Assembly (NCBI GenBank): GCA_038326025.1
Contig: JBBQJP010000001.1
Coordinates: 62,001-126,000 of the forward strand
DNA: 64,000 nucleotides
Direction of reading: 5' to 3'
From: CAISIP01 sp038326025
GTDB lineage: Bacteria; Pseudomonadota; Gammaproteobacteria; Burkholderiales; Burkholderiaceae_C
This document shows, one piece after another, positions 6,773 to 15,680 of the stretch. The notes below the pieces were generated by a model. It made no database searches. It saw nothing but the letters and a program-made list of their open reading frames with translations, and had not been told where the DNA came from. Positions within the stretch are counted from its first letter, which is position 1, and each line of letters begins with the position of its first letter. A program made the position numbers and the translations under genes.

Positions 6773-7237
6773 TTGATCCGGGTCGCAGCGTGCGATTCTG
6801 CGGGTATCTCGCTGTTACCCCCGAAAACTACCGCGCTGGCAACCGAAATCAAGGTGCGGGCAGAGCGGCGGTGCGGTGAACTGCTGGCGGAATCCAAGGC
6901 GAATGGTGAGCGGGCGACACCAGCAGACGGCGCCAAGTATCGTGCCAATGGAACCTCGTCACACGATGTGACTAGTTCACCAACCCTTGCCGACATCGGC
7001 ATTACCAAAAACGAATCCAGCCGCTACCAGCGCCTAGCCTCGATACCGACTGAGAAGTTCGAAGCCGCCATCAGTCTAGCGAAGGAAAAGCCCGGCGGCG
7101 TCACACCGTCGCGCCAGCGTCCCAAATCAGCGGCCCCGTACGCGCTGGAACCTGCAACACCCAATGCGCGCAACCATTGGCCGGCGTGGCCTCGACTTGC
7201 CGAGCTTTGGCGCACCAACTGTGGATGTTGTACTTGA
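6773..7237 (+). pseudogene. N-terminally shortened phage protein, probably degraded
   Basis: Residues from about 22 to 110 of this 154-codon frame resemble a phage/plasmid family with the landmarks 'EIKVRAERRCGELLAE', 'PTLADIGITKNESSRYQRLA' and 'IPTEKFEAAI'. The usual N-terminal 50 or so residues are missing: the frame opens only at 6737 and has a TTG at 6773 as its first start. The end after KEKPGGVT is unrelated, low-complexity sequence that overlaps the reverse-strand gene 7101-7319. I read it as a decaying copy, although a short functional version cannot be excluded. The two 27-bp palindromes lie directly upstream. Confidence 0.5.
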
Positions 7238-7319
7238 CCCGCGCACCCACCCGCACGGGCATCCAGCCGCCAAATTGACTGCACTTCCAGCATGGGCCTT
7301 TTGGGTCGGTGGGTGACAT
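7101..7319 (-). CDS. Small Cys-rich phage-type protein
   Basis: A 72-residue protein with Cys10-x2-Cys13 (CWKC), Cys36 and a Cys50 in the context TPANGCAHW. This is the pattern of small Cys-rich proteins frequent in Burkholderiales prophages, whose ends read like 'ATPATGCAFWER'. It probably binds a metal. Its function is unknown. It is read against the neighbouring genes and its 3' part overlaps the end of the degraded gene 6773-7237. There is no clear ribosome site, so it may be a remnant. Confidence 0.4.
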   Translation of the reverse strand: MSPTDPKGPCWKCSQFGGWMPVRVGARVKYNIHSWCAKARQVEATPANGCAHWVLQVPARTGPLIWDAGATV

Positions 7320-7358
7320 GGTTTGATGATCGTATGGGCGTCGCTGTAGGTCAACACG

Positions 7359-7544
7359 GTGAGGCATTCGGTGCGGGCGAAAGAGCGGCAGGCCGAGGCC
7401 GCGAAGCGCGGCAACAAGGCGCGGCGCGGTGATTCGCCGGTTATGGAAGATCTGCCACAACCGGACGAGGGGGCAGCCCGCGACCACGCAGCCAAGGCTG
7501 TTGGCGTGAGCAGGACAAGCGTTACCAGCGCATCCATCAATGTG
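7359..7544 (+). pseudogene. Remnant of a phage/plasmid ParB-like or HTH protein
   Basis: The frame encodes a fragment reading 'AKERQAEAAKRGNKARRG' and then 'ARDHAAKAVGVSRTSVTSA'. This is the basic linker plus helix-turn-helix of proteins found in phages and plasmids, annotated as ParB-like or replication-related. A stop codon lies just upstream in frame (TAG at about 7345), and after SVTSA the frame continues into sequence unlike the family, so both ends are missing. It shows that the right part of the element has decayed. Confidence 0.5.
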
Positions 7545-8381
7545 ATGATGCCGGCCACCAACAACAGCGGCACCATGCAGGCCAGAACTACATCGAGGCC
7601 GCCATGCACATCCACCACACACCCGCGCAGTTTCTCAGGCGCGCGCACCAGGCCGAACAGCGCCAGCGGCAACACCGGGCCGAAGTGGATCTTCTATGGG
7701 CAGTTGTCGCGGCACTTGGGGACTTTGATTTTCCTGATCGAGTCGCACCCGGCGAACAGGCACCCGGCGACGCGCAGGAACGACTAGGCGGCGATTGATC
7801 GGACGCGGTGACTGTCACCTATGCCGTATGGGTTGCGGCGCGTCCTGGGCTGTTTGTCGAGCGTTCGCACCCGTCGCGTGTGCAATTTCTCAGTCGGTTT
7901 CTAACCGTGTGCAGTCGTTCATTAGGAACCGACTGTCGTTTACAAGTCCACACCCTCAGATTGCACACATTTGGGCACGCACACGCCTGTAACCCGCATG
8001 AATGTTGATTATTCGCAACGATCCATCATCGGCGCTACCGAAAGGCGCCAACGCGGCTTTTCGGGCATGGGGGTCAAAGAAAGGGTTTGGGGTGTCATGT
8101 TCGGGCGCCGCCTGCGCGATCGCGCACCCGCATCGAGCCGCCGGGGCGATGCGTGAGTATATTTTCTTTGCCGGGCACGCATCTTTGCAGCACTCTTTGA
8201 CCCTTATTTCCCAGCCTTCCATCGAAAAGTGAAAATGCACGTCAAGAATGTGCGTTCTCATCGACAAATTTAGTGGATATGGACGGGCGAAACAAGTGAT
8301 AAACGTTATGGCGCAGCCCGTCCAAATAATCCGCGAGCGACAGCATAAGTCCCCGCGTGGCACGAAGGACCGGAGATCCCC
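7545..8381. other. Gene-poor right flank of the element
   Basis: About 840 bases with only short, unconvincing frames. Around 7676-7790 the reverse strand reads a short Cys-rich fragment (RVAGCLFAGCDSIRK) that may be the ruin of a small phage gene. From about 7850 the composition becomes more AT-rich and no gene is seen up to the enolase-family gene at 8382. The junction between the element and old chromosome probably lies in 7.8-8.3 kb, but no tRNA fragment or direct repeat could be recognised without the left end. Confidence 0.5.
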
Positions 8382-9554
8382 ATGAAGACATCAGCCCTGC
8401 GCAGCGTGGCCTGGCATCAGTTCAAGATCAGCGCCAAGACCCATTGGATCTTCGTGCAGCTGACCGATCACGCGGGCGCTGTGGGCTGCGGCGAAGCGTC
8501 ACTGGCCGGGCAGGAGGATGCGGTGTTGCAGGCTGCGGCGCACCTGCGAAACAGGGTCCTGGCCGCGAACGTCGCAGACCCAGGCGCATTCGCAGCAGCC
8601 ATCCACCCGGTCGACCTGGCGCAGGCAGCAGTAGTCTCGGCGGTCGACCAGGCCTTGTGGGACCTACGTGGCCAGGCCGCCGGACGCAGCATCGCCGAAT
8701 TGTTCGGCGGCGTGCGTCGAGAGCAAATTGGCGTGTACGCCAACATCAACCGCCGCACCGAAAACCGCACGCCAGAAGGTTTTGCGCAAAGCGCGCGGGA
8801 TGCACTCTCCGCCGGCCATGTTGCGGTCAAGATCGCGCCCTTTGACGAAGTCACACCCGCGTTGTGTGCGCATGGCGACGGGGCCGACGCCATGCACTCG
8901 GGCCTGGATCGGATCGCGGCAGTGCGCACCGCCATCGGCCCGCAGTGCCGCCTGATGGTCGATTGCCATTGGCGCTTTGATGAGGCCACCGCCCGGCAGA
9001 TGGTGCACGCCTGCACGCCTTTCGACCTTCACTGGATCGAATGCCCATTGCCGGAGATCGCACAACACATAAAGGCGCTGGTGCGGCTGCGCAAACAGGC
9101 CAACAGTGCAGGTGTGCGTCTGGCCGGAATGGAGCAAGGCATCCGTTATGCGGCGTTCCAGCCCTATTGCGAAGCGGGTGCCTACGACGTGATGATGCCG
9201 GACGTGAAATATGTCGGCGGTCTCCAGGAGATGTTGCACGTCGCCGAACAATTGGCGCGCCAGGGGGTGGCGTTCTCTCCGCATAACCCCAGCGGTCCGA
9301 TCTGCCATGCCGCCAGCCTGCAGATGGCGGCGGCCGCCGCCGACTTCGATCTGCTGGAGACGCAGTTCGATGAAACCCCGCTGTTTGCACAACTCGCCGA
9401 GCCATCATTCGGACCCGTCCACAGTGGTCGGGTCAAGTTGCCGTCCGGCGCCGGTCTGGGCCATGCGTTGGTCGCGGCGCGTGTCGACGCCCTGGTTTCG
9501 GACCGGCAATCCGCGCCGCCCTCGGTCTCGGCCGGGGCCGGATCGCAGCCCTAG
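8382..9554 (+). CDS. Mandelate racemase/muconate lactonizing-type enolase-superfamily enzyme
   Basis: A 390-residue cytoplasmic enzyme of the enolase superfamily, which removes a proton alpha to a carboxylate. The capping domain is residues 1-130. The barrel shows a Lys in HVAVKIAPFDE, metal ligands in LMVDCHWRFD, WIECPLPE and AGMEQGI, and a later MPDVKYVGG and SPHNPSGP (His). The closest role is an acid-sugar or related hydroxy-acid dehydratase/racemase, with substrate unknown. ATG 8382 follows CGGAG. It starts a forward cluster with an RraA-like protein, an M81 metallopeptidase and an MFS carrier, suggesting one catabolic pathway. Confidence 0.85.
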   Translation: MKTSALRSVAWHQFKISAKTHWIFVQLTDHAGAVGCGEASLAGQEDAVLQAAAHLRNRVLAANVADPGAFAAAIHPVDLAQAAVVSAVDQALWDLRGQAAGRSIAELFGGVRREQIGVYANINRRTENRTPEGFAQSARDALSAGHVAVKIAPFDEVTPALCAHGDGADAMHSGLDRIAAVRTAIGPQCRLMVDCHWRFDEATARQMVHACTPFDLHWIECPLPEIAQHIKALVRLRKQANSAGVRLAGMEQGIRYAAFQPYCEAGAYDVMMPDVKYVGGLQEMLHVAEQLARQGVAFSPHNPSGPICHAASLQMAAAAADFDLLETQFDETPLFAQLAEPSFGPVHSGRVKLPSGAGLGHALVAARVDALVSDRQSAPPSVSAGAGSQP

Positions 9555-9590
9555 AATGGCCGCTCGTTCTGTACCCAAGGAGGAAATTGC

Positions 9591-10277
9591 ATGTGGAAAG
9601 ACGACGACGAACTGTTTGCCCTGATGAAGGCGCGCCTGTTTCCGGCGGTGGTCGGCGACATCATGGACACCATGGGTTTGGTGCACCAGTTCCTGAGCCC
9701 CAATATCAAGGCGCTGCGCAGCGATATGGTGGTTTGCGGTCGCGCCATGCCGGTGCTCGAGACCAATTGTTTCGCGTCCAGCGAACCCGAGGGCCAGCTG
9801 CCGCTGAGTCGCCAGCCCTTCGGCCTTTTGTTCCAGGCACTGGACGACCTCAAGACGCATGAGGTCTATGTGGCGACCGGATGCGCACCGCAGTTCGCGT
9901 TGTGGGGCGGCCTGATGACGACTCGCGCGCAACACCTGAAGGCGGCAGGTGCCGTGCTCGACGGTTACTCGCGTGACACGCCGGAAGTGCTCGAAGCGGG
10001 TTTCCCCGTGTTTTCCTACGGTGGTTATGCCCAGGACCAGGGGTCCCGCGGCAAGGTGGTCGACTACCGGGTGCCGGTGGAGATCAATGGCGTGCGCATC
10101 AACCCGGGCGATATCGTATTTGGCGATCTCGACGGCGTCATGGTGATTCCGCGCGCGGCCGAGAAGGAGGCCATCAGCAAAGCCCTGGAAAAGGTCAGCA
10201 CCGAGAACAAGGTGCGCGACGCGATTCGGGGAGGCATGAGCACGGTGCAGGCGTTCGAGACCTTTGGTGTAATGTAG
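9591..10277 (+). CDS. RraA-like / 4-hydroxy-4-methyl-2-oxoglutarate aldolase family protein
   Basis: A 228-residue member of the RraA fold. The diagnostic stretch is WGGLMTTRAQHLKAAG followed by AVLDGYSRD, where the Gly-rich loop and the Arg-Asp pair bind the metal and oxo-acid in the aldolase members. The C-terminus carries PGDIVFGDLDGVMVIP, the usual family end. Members cleave 4-hydroxy-2-oxo acids or inhibit RNase E. In this catabolic setting an aldolase or decarboxylase role is more likely than RNase regulation. The ATG follows a near-perfect AAGGAGG ribosome site, so strong translation is expected. A terminator follows at 10321. Confidence 0.85.
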   Translation: MWKDDDELFALMKARLFPAVVGDIMDTMGLVHQFLSPNIKALRSDMVVCGRAMPVLETNCFASSEPEGQLPLSRQPFGLLFQALDDLKTHEVYVATGCAPQFALWGGLMTTRAQHLKAAGAVLDGYSRDTPEVLEAGFPVFSYGGYAQDQGSRGKVVDYRVPVEINGVRINPGDIVFGDLDGVMVIPRAAEKEAISKALEKVSTENKVRDAIRGGMSTVQAFETFGVM

Positions 10278-10320
10278 ACCGCCTCCAGCCGGAACTTGCT
10301 GCCACAACAGCCGCAGACAC

Positions 10321-10346
10321 AGGCCGGGATTCCGGCCTTTGCTTTT
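10321..10346 (+). terminator. Intrinsic terminator after the RraA-like gene
   Basis: A 7-bp GC-rich stem, AGGCCGG / CCGGCCT, with loop GATT is followed by TTGCTTTTT. It lies 44 bases after the stop of the RraA-like gene and 28 bases before the next start, so it should reduce read-through into the metallopeptidase gene. Confidence 0.65.
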
Positions 10347-10373
10347 TCCCACAACTTACCGTCCCTTCCCTTC

Positions 10374-11918
10374 ATGACCCAATTTCGCGTACTGAGTGCC
10401 GAGTTTGCGCACGAGACCAATACATTCAGCAAGATTCCGACCACGTATGAGAGCTTCAAGGCGCAGGATCTTTTCCTTGACGGCAGTTCGGCAATCGCCG
10501 CTCGTGGTGACTCGAATACGGAGTTGGCGGGCTTTTGCGATGCAGCTCGCAAACACGATTGGGAGCTGGTGCATGTGCTCAGCGCCATTGCCCAACCAGC
10601 GGGCATGGTCACGCGCGACGCATTCGACCGGCTGACCGACCCCATCGTTGCGGTCGCACGGGAACAGCGCGACCGTCTCGACGGCATCGCGCTGGGCCTG
10701 CATGGCGCCATGGTCACCGATTTCTGCGATGACGGCGAAGGCGAACTGCTGGCCAGGCTGCGTGCTGTCGTCGGCCCCGATATGCCCATCGCCGTGACGC
10801 TGGACCTGCATGCCAACGTGACACGGGACATGTGCCGGCACAGCGACATTCTGGTGTCTTACCGCACCTACCCGCACATCGACATGCGCGAGACTGCCGC
10901 GCTGGCCGGCGATCTGCTGCAGCGGACCATGGCCGGCCAGATCCGCCCGGTGGTGTTGCGCGCCCACCTGCCGATGATCGACGAGGCCAACGGCGGACGC
11001 ACCGACATCGGCGCGATGCTTCCGCGCCTGCTTCGCGCACGTGAATACGAGTCGCTAGCTGGCGTTCTGGCGGTCAGCATCAATGCCGGATTTGCCCGCG
11101 TCGACATCGGCGAGGTCGGACCGACCGTCATCGTCGTAGCCGAACGCGATAGCGAGCTGGCACGCCACCAGGCGTTCGCACATGAACTTGCCGATGACAT
11201 CTGGGCCCAGCGACATGAGGTGATGAACCGCTTCATGGACGTCGACGAGGCTGCTCACATCTGCCGCGACCACGATGCCAGCCAGGCGCCTATCATCGTC
11301 GCCGACTACGCTGACAACCCGGGTGGTGGGGGTTATGGCGACGCGACCAACCTGCTCGCAGCCATGTTGCGCGCAGGCATTCAGAACGCCTGTTTCGGCC
11401 CCATCGTCGACCCGCAGACGGTGCAGCAACTGCAGGACACGGCGGTTGGCGCTCGTAGCCAGGTGCAACTCGGCGGCAAAACCGATCCGACACTGGGTGG
11501 CGGACCGCTGACGCTCGAGGCCACCGTTTTGCTGCACAGCGATGGTCGCTACTATGCCGAGGGTCCGATGACGGGTGGCCTGGACAAGACCTGGGGCCCG
11601 ACTGTGGTGCTGCACGTGCAGGGCATCGACATTCTGGTTGTAACCCAGCCGGCCCAGATCCTGGACCTGGCACAGTTCACGGCGTTTGGCATCGACCCAC
11701 GCAAGAAGAAGGTGGTCGGACTCAAGTCGATGCAGCACTTCCGTGCCGCGTTCGAGCCGATTGCATCCAAGGTGATCGTTTGCGACAGTGGCGCACTTTG
11801 CTCGCCGCATTACGCTCGCAAGTCCTACGCCAAGGTACCGCGCCCGCTGTTTCCGCTCGATCAGGACATCGACCTGGCGGCATGGCGCAGCCAGCACGCC
11901 GACACGCTGCCGGCCTGA
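10374..11918 (+). CDS. M81 family metallopeptidase (MlrC-like)
   Basis: A 514-residue protein of the MlrC/M81 family, named for the microcystin-degradation protein but widespread in catabolic clusters with other substrates. It shows the early FAHETNTFSK motif, LDLHANVTRDMC, YRTYPHIDMRETA, DYADNPGGGGYGDAT and a C-terminal GLKSMQHFRAAFEP. The His and Asp residues in the first motifs are the likely zinc ligands. ATG 10374 (MTQFRVLSAEFAHE) is chosen over an upstream in-frame start because it fits the family N-terminus. The MFS transporter follows after four bases, implying one transcript and a shared substrate. Confidence 0.85.
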   Translation: MTQFRVLSAEFAHETNTFSKIPTTYESFKAQDLFLDGSSAIAARGDSNTELAGFCDAARKHDWELVHVLSAIAQPAGMVTRDAFDRLTDPIVAVAREQRDRLDGIALGLHGAMVTDFCDDGEGELLARLRAVVGPDMPIAVTLDLHANVTRDMCRHSDILVSYRTYPHIDMRETAALAGDLLQRTMAGQIRPVVLRAHLPMIDEANGGRTDIGAMLPRLLRAREYESLAGVLAVSINAGFARVDIGEVGPTVIVVAERDSELARHQAFAHELADDIWAQRHEVMNRFMDVDEAAHICRDHDASQAPIIVADYADNPGGGGYGDATNLLAAMLRAGIQNACFGPIVDPQTVQQLQDTAVGARSQVQLGGKTDPTLGGGPLTLEATVLLHSDGRYYAEGPMTGGLDKTWGPTVVLHVQGIDILVVTQPAQILDLAQFTAFGIDPRKKKVVGLKSMQHFRAAFEPIASKVIVCDSGALCSPHYARKSYAKVPRPLFPLDQDIDLAAWRSQHADTLPA

Positions 11919-11922
11919 GGCC

Positions 11923-13173
11923 ATGAACCCCGCCACAGGCAGCACTGGCGACCCGGCCTGGCGTGTGGCACTGGCGGGCATGGTGTCGCTGGCGGTGGCC
12001 ATGGGTATCGGCCGATTCGCTTTCACGCCGCTGCTGCCGATGATGTTGTCCGACGGCGTCATCGACCTTGCCACATCGAGCTGGCTGGCCAGCGCCAATT
12101 ACCTGGGTTACCTGGTCGGCGCCTTGTTGTGCACCGTCCAGCCGCTGGTGTGGCGCCACATGGGCTGGCGCGGTACCGTACATCTCACCGCCATGGTGCG
12201 TGCCGGCCTGGTGACCACCACCGTGCTCACGCTGGGCATGGCCTTGCATTTGCCGGACTTGTGGCCGTTGCTGCGATTTTTGGCCGGCGTCGCCAGTGCG
12301 TTGGTGTTCGTTTATGTCTCGACCTGGAGTCTGACGCGGCTGGCCCAGTTGCACCTGCCGGAAATGGGCGCGCTGATCTACGCCGGCCCGGGGGCGGGCA
12401 TTGTCGTCAGCGGTCTGGCCGCCAGCGTGCTGGTGCAGTGGCATTACGCGGCGGCCATGGGTTGGCTGGTATTCGGTTTGCTGGCGGCGCTGTTGTCGGC
12501 CATGGTGTGGCCTGTATTGCGCGCGGCGCCATTGCCGCTTGAGACCGCGTCGCCGCCGCCATCCGGGCCGTTGGCCAACACCCTGCCAGCCCAGACCCAC
12601 GGCCGGTCCGAACTGGCCCTGCTCGCGCTGGCCTATGGCCTGGCCGGCCTGGGCTACATCATCAGCGCCACCTTCCTGCCAGTGATCGCGCGCCAGTCGA
12701 TTCCCGGTTCACCCTTGCTGGACCTGTTCTGGCCGATCTTCGGACTGGGCATTGTCATCGGCGCGCTGGTCGCATCGCGTATCCGCGCGCGACTCGACCT
12801 GCGACTGCGTCTCGTGGTGTGTTATCTGATTCAGGGCAGCGGCATCGTCATTGGCCTGGTCTGGCCGACCAGTGCGGGATTCGCCTGGGGCAGTCTGCTG
12901 TTGGGCATGCCGATGACGGCCATCACCTATTTCGCAATGCAGGAAGTGCGTCGGTTGTCACCACAACAACCCGCCAGCCTGATGGGCCTGCTCACCGCCG
13001 TTTATGGTCTGGGTCAGATCGTCGGACCACCACTGGCCGCCGCATTCCTGGCGCGCAGTGCATCCGTCGAAGCGGGCTTCAGTGCCGCGTTGGGTGTGGC
13101 TGCCGCGGCGTTGCTGCTGGGGGCGCTGATGTTCGGTGTCATGGTGCGCCGCTATCCCCTAGTCGGTCGCTGA
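11923..13173 (+). CDS. YbfB/YjiJ-type MFS transporter
   Basis: A 416-residue integral membrane protein with about twelve predicted helices. The first carries the signature MGIGRFAFTPLLPMM of the YbfB/YjiJ group of the major facilitator superfamily. The substrate is unknown. The start is four bases after the stop of the M81 gene (TGAGGCCATG), which strongly suggests co-translation. It probably imports or exports a compound handled by the enolase-family, RraA-like and M81 enzymes. The gene ends 40 bases before the convergent nuclease gene, with no clear terminator between them. Confidence 0.85.
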   Translation: MNPATGSTGDPAWRVALAGMVSLAVAMGIGRFAFTPLLPMMLSDGVIDLATSSWLASANYLGYLVGALLCTVQPLVWRHMGWRGTVHLTAMVRAGLVTTTVLTLGMALHLPDLWPLLRFLAGVASALVFVYVSTWSLTRLAQLHLPEMGALIYAGPGAGIVVSGLAASVLVQWHYAAAMGWLVFGLLAALLSAMVWPVLRAAPLPLETASPPPSGPLANTLPAQTHGRSELALLALAYGLAGLGYIISATFLPVIARQSIPGSPLLDLFWPIFGLGIVIGALVASRIRARLDLRLRLVVCYLIQGSGIVIGLVWPTSAGFAWGSLLLGMPMTAITYFAMQEVRRLSPQQPASLMGLLTAVYGLGQIVGPPLAAAFLARSASVEAGFSAALGVAAAALLLGALMFGVMVRRYPLVGR

Positions 13174-13212
13174 CCCAACAGGGATTGGCGCGCGGCGTCG
13201 CTGCGCTGCGCC

Positions 13213-14643
13213 TCAGTCCTGCGCCAGATCGTGGGCCTGGCGTGTCTCGAACCGGATCAGCCCGGACGACATCTTGCCGCCAGCCGCAAGCCACTTGCGC
13301 AGCAGACCGTAGGTGTCGACATCAAAGGCCATGGGCTGGCGGCTGGACAAAACCTCGTACAAATCGGCTTCGTCCTGCACTGTCGCCAGATGACACCAAT
13401 GGTCGAACACATGGATGTCGGTGCGACCACTGGCCAGGTCGTGCTCGCGCAGCCCGACCGGGCCGGGAAACGGCCAGTCCTGCAATTTGTGCGCGGCCAG
13501 CGCCAGTCGCACCCGCAGCAAGTGTTTGGCCACAGGCTCCTGGCCGCAGCAGGCACCGGCGCAGCGCCCTATCTGCTGGCCAAAACAGCGGCCCGTGCCG
13601 GTCTCCAGTCCCAGCAGTCGCGCGCACAGGACATGCGCATCGACCATAACCAGCAGCGCCTCGCGCGCGGCCTTGGCAGACTTGAAGACGCCATAGACCT
13701 GACCGAGCTGGTCGGGCTCCAGCGCACTGGTCTCGATCAGCCGCACCTGTGGTCGCTGGTCCGCATCGACGGCAATCTGCCAGACACACAGGGCTGGTGA
13801 GCGGCGCAGTTTGCGGTTGTATTCGGGTTGCAACTGCTTGACCAGTTGCGACTCACGCAGCAGCGCGCCCAGTTCGCCGGCCGTTCGCTCGAATTCGACG
13901 CGCCGGGTCTCTTGCGCCAGGCGCATGTCACGGCCGCTTTTGTGGTCGGCCTGAAAATGCGACACCACACGCGCGCGCAGATGAATGCTCTTGCCCACGT
14001 ACAGCGGCTGTGCAGATTCGCCATACAGCAGATAAACGCCGGCCGCGTCGGGAATGTCCTGAACCGCGGTCTCCAGGTGGGGCGGCAGACTCGCCGCGCC
14101 AGCCACGAGTCCACGTGCCGCATGCCGCAGCGTTTCGTCGCCCAATTCGCGCCGCGCCAGGTCCAGCCACTGCAGCACCGCGTCGACATCGCCCATGGCG
14201 CGATGGCGCGCGTCGCTGTGCAGACCATGGCGGCGCATGATGGCGTCCAGGCCATGGCCCTTGTGCTGCGGATACAACTTGCGCGACAACCTGACCGTGC
14301 ACAAGAGCCGGGTGCGCAAGTCGATCTCCAGCCGCTGGTATTCGTTTTTCAAAAAGCCATGATCAAAGCGCACGTTGTGCGCCACCAGCACGGTGCCGTC
14401 GAGCAACTCCAGCAGGCGCGCTGCAACTTCGGCAAAAGCCGGCGCATCGCGCACCATGTTGTTGTCGATTCCCGTCAGCGAGGTGATGAATGGCGAGATG
14501 CGTGTCCCGGGGTTCACCAGAGAGCTCCAGCGCACCACCTCCCGCCCCTCCTCCACCCGCACTGCCGCAACCTCGATGATGCGGTCCATCGACGGGTTGC
14601 CGCCGGTGGTTTCCAGGTCGAGCATGAGGTAGGAAGGGAGCAT
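13213..14643 (-). CDS. DnaQ-type exonuclease fused to a GIY-YIG domain
   Basis: A 476-residue two-domain nuclease. Residues 5-170 are a DEDDh 3'-5' exonuclease as in DNA polymerase III epsilon: LDLETTGG, AHNVRFDHGFL and HRAMGDVDA. From about 195 a GIY-YIG domain follows (AAGVYLLYGESAQPLYVGKS, then HLRARVVSHF), as in UvrC and Cho. The C-terminal part resembles Cho-like accessory sequence with several Cys (GRCFGQQIGRCAGACCG). The arrangement is known in proteobacteria and implies DNA repair. ATG 14643 fits the exonuclease start, and a longer frame upstream is non-homologous. It is transcribed against the catabolic genes on both sides. Confidence 0.85.
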   Translation of the reverse strand: MLPSYLMLDLETTGGNPSMDRIIEVAAVRVEEGREVVRWSSLVNPGTRISPFITSLTGIDNNMVRDAPAFAEVAARLLELLDGTVLVAHNVRFDHGFLKNEYQRLEIDLRTRLLCTVRLSRKLYPQHKGHGLDAIMRRHGLHSDARHRAMGDVDAVLQWLDLARRELGDETLRHAARGLVAGAASLPPHLETAVQDIPDAAGVYLLYGESAQPLYVGKSIHLRARVVSHFQADHKSGRDMRLAQETRRVEFERTAGELGALLRESQLVKQLQPEYNRKLRRSPALCVWQIAVDADQRPQVRLIETSALEPDQLGQVYGVFKSAKAAREALLVMVDAHVLCARLLGLETGTGRCFGQQIGRCAGACCGQEPVAKHLLRVRLALAAHKLQDWPFPGPVGLREHDLASGRTDIHVFDHWCHLATVQDEADLYEVLSSRQPMAFDVDTYGLLRKWLAAGGKMSSGLIRFETRQAHDLAQD

Positions 14644-14858
14644 GGTGCGATTGTGCACGGCCGACCTTTTTGGGCCTGATAGTCCACACTGCACGACGGT
14701 TGTCGTACCCGCAATCGTTGCCGGGCACTGCTGTTTGCGCGAATAGCAACTACATTTCGGGTTGCCCTGTCTGAGGGCGGCCCCTTCAAGATGACCGAGA
14801 CATTCCGTGAACAAGCCCGCAGCCAACGATTTCCCGGTCTACGACCGCTCCGATTTCA

Positions 14859-15635
14859 GTGGCGAGGCCGCAACCTTCCATTTCGACCTGGGCCGCACTG
14901 GTCGCCCGCGCAGCACCCGATGGTTACACCATCCTGATGGGCACCTCCAGCCATGCGATCAACGCCAGCTTGTTTGCCAAGCTGGACTACCGGCTGACCA
15001 CCGACCTGGTCGGTGTGTCTCAAATTGCCGCCGTGCCACTGCTGTTGGTGGTGAACCCCGGCGTGCCCGCCAAGACGCCGAATGAACTCTCGGCGTATGC
15101 AAAGGCCAATGAAGGCAAGGTGAACTTCGCATCGGGTGGTACCGGAACAGCGGCCCATCTGGCGGGCGAGCAGTTCAATACCATGGCTGGCGTGCACATG
15201 ACACACATCGCCTACAAGGGTGGCGCACCGGCGCAGACGGATCTGATCGGCGGCCAGGTACAGGCGATGTTTGCCAACCTGCCCGAAGTGCTGGCCCATG
15301 TGCAGGCCGGCAAGCTGCGCGCGGTTGCCCTGACCGGCAATAAGCGCACCCGCGAATTGCCTCAGGTTCCAACCTTTGCCGAATCGGGTTTTGCGCAGAT
15401 GGACGCCAAGTCCTGGTTCGGATGGTTCGCCCCTGCGGCCACCCCGGCAGCGGTGCTCGAGAAGCTCTCCGGCGCCGTTGCCAGCGCGGTCGCTGACCCC
15501 GCGGTGCAGACCCGTCTGCAGGAACTGGGCGCAGAGCCGGTCGGCAGCCGCAGCGCGGTGTTCCAGCCCTATGTGGTGCAGGAGGTCGAACGCTGGCGTG
15601 CGCTGGTGCAGCGATCTGGCGCCTCGGCCGACTGA
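14859..15635 (+). pseudogene. N-terminally truncated Bug (TctC-like) receptor
   Basis: The frame encodes the last 240 or so residues of a Bug-type solute-binding protein: ARAAPDGYTILMGTSS, then ASGGTGTAAHLAGEQFN, HIAYKGGAPAQTDLIGGQVQ and the usual C-terminal helices. The signal peptide and the first 75 or so residues (including the PYPPGG carboxylate-binding loop) are missing. Homology begins abruptly near 14890, and the upstream frames do not continue it. Without a signal peptide it cannot reach the periplasm, so it is called a pseudogene made by a deletion or recombination. The intact paralogue is at 17642-18655. Confidence 0.75.
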
Positions 15636-15680
15636 AACACGTACCATCGAAATCTTCATCCACTACGGTACCCATTGCCC

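Noticed and set aside
8002..8232. A 76-codon forward frame in the gene-poor region
   Set aside because: No ribosome site, no recognisable homology and a composition unlike the neighbouring genes.
7850..8381. Right attachment site of the element
   Set aside because: A tRNA end or a direct repeat was sought, but without the left end no candidate can be supported.
9405..10352. A 315-codon reverse frame under the RraA-like gene
   Set aside because: The forward RraA signature and the AAGGAGG ribosome site leave no doubt about the strand.
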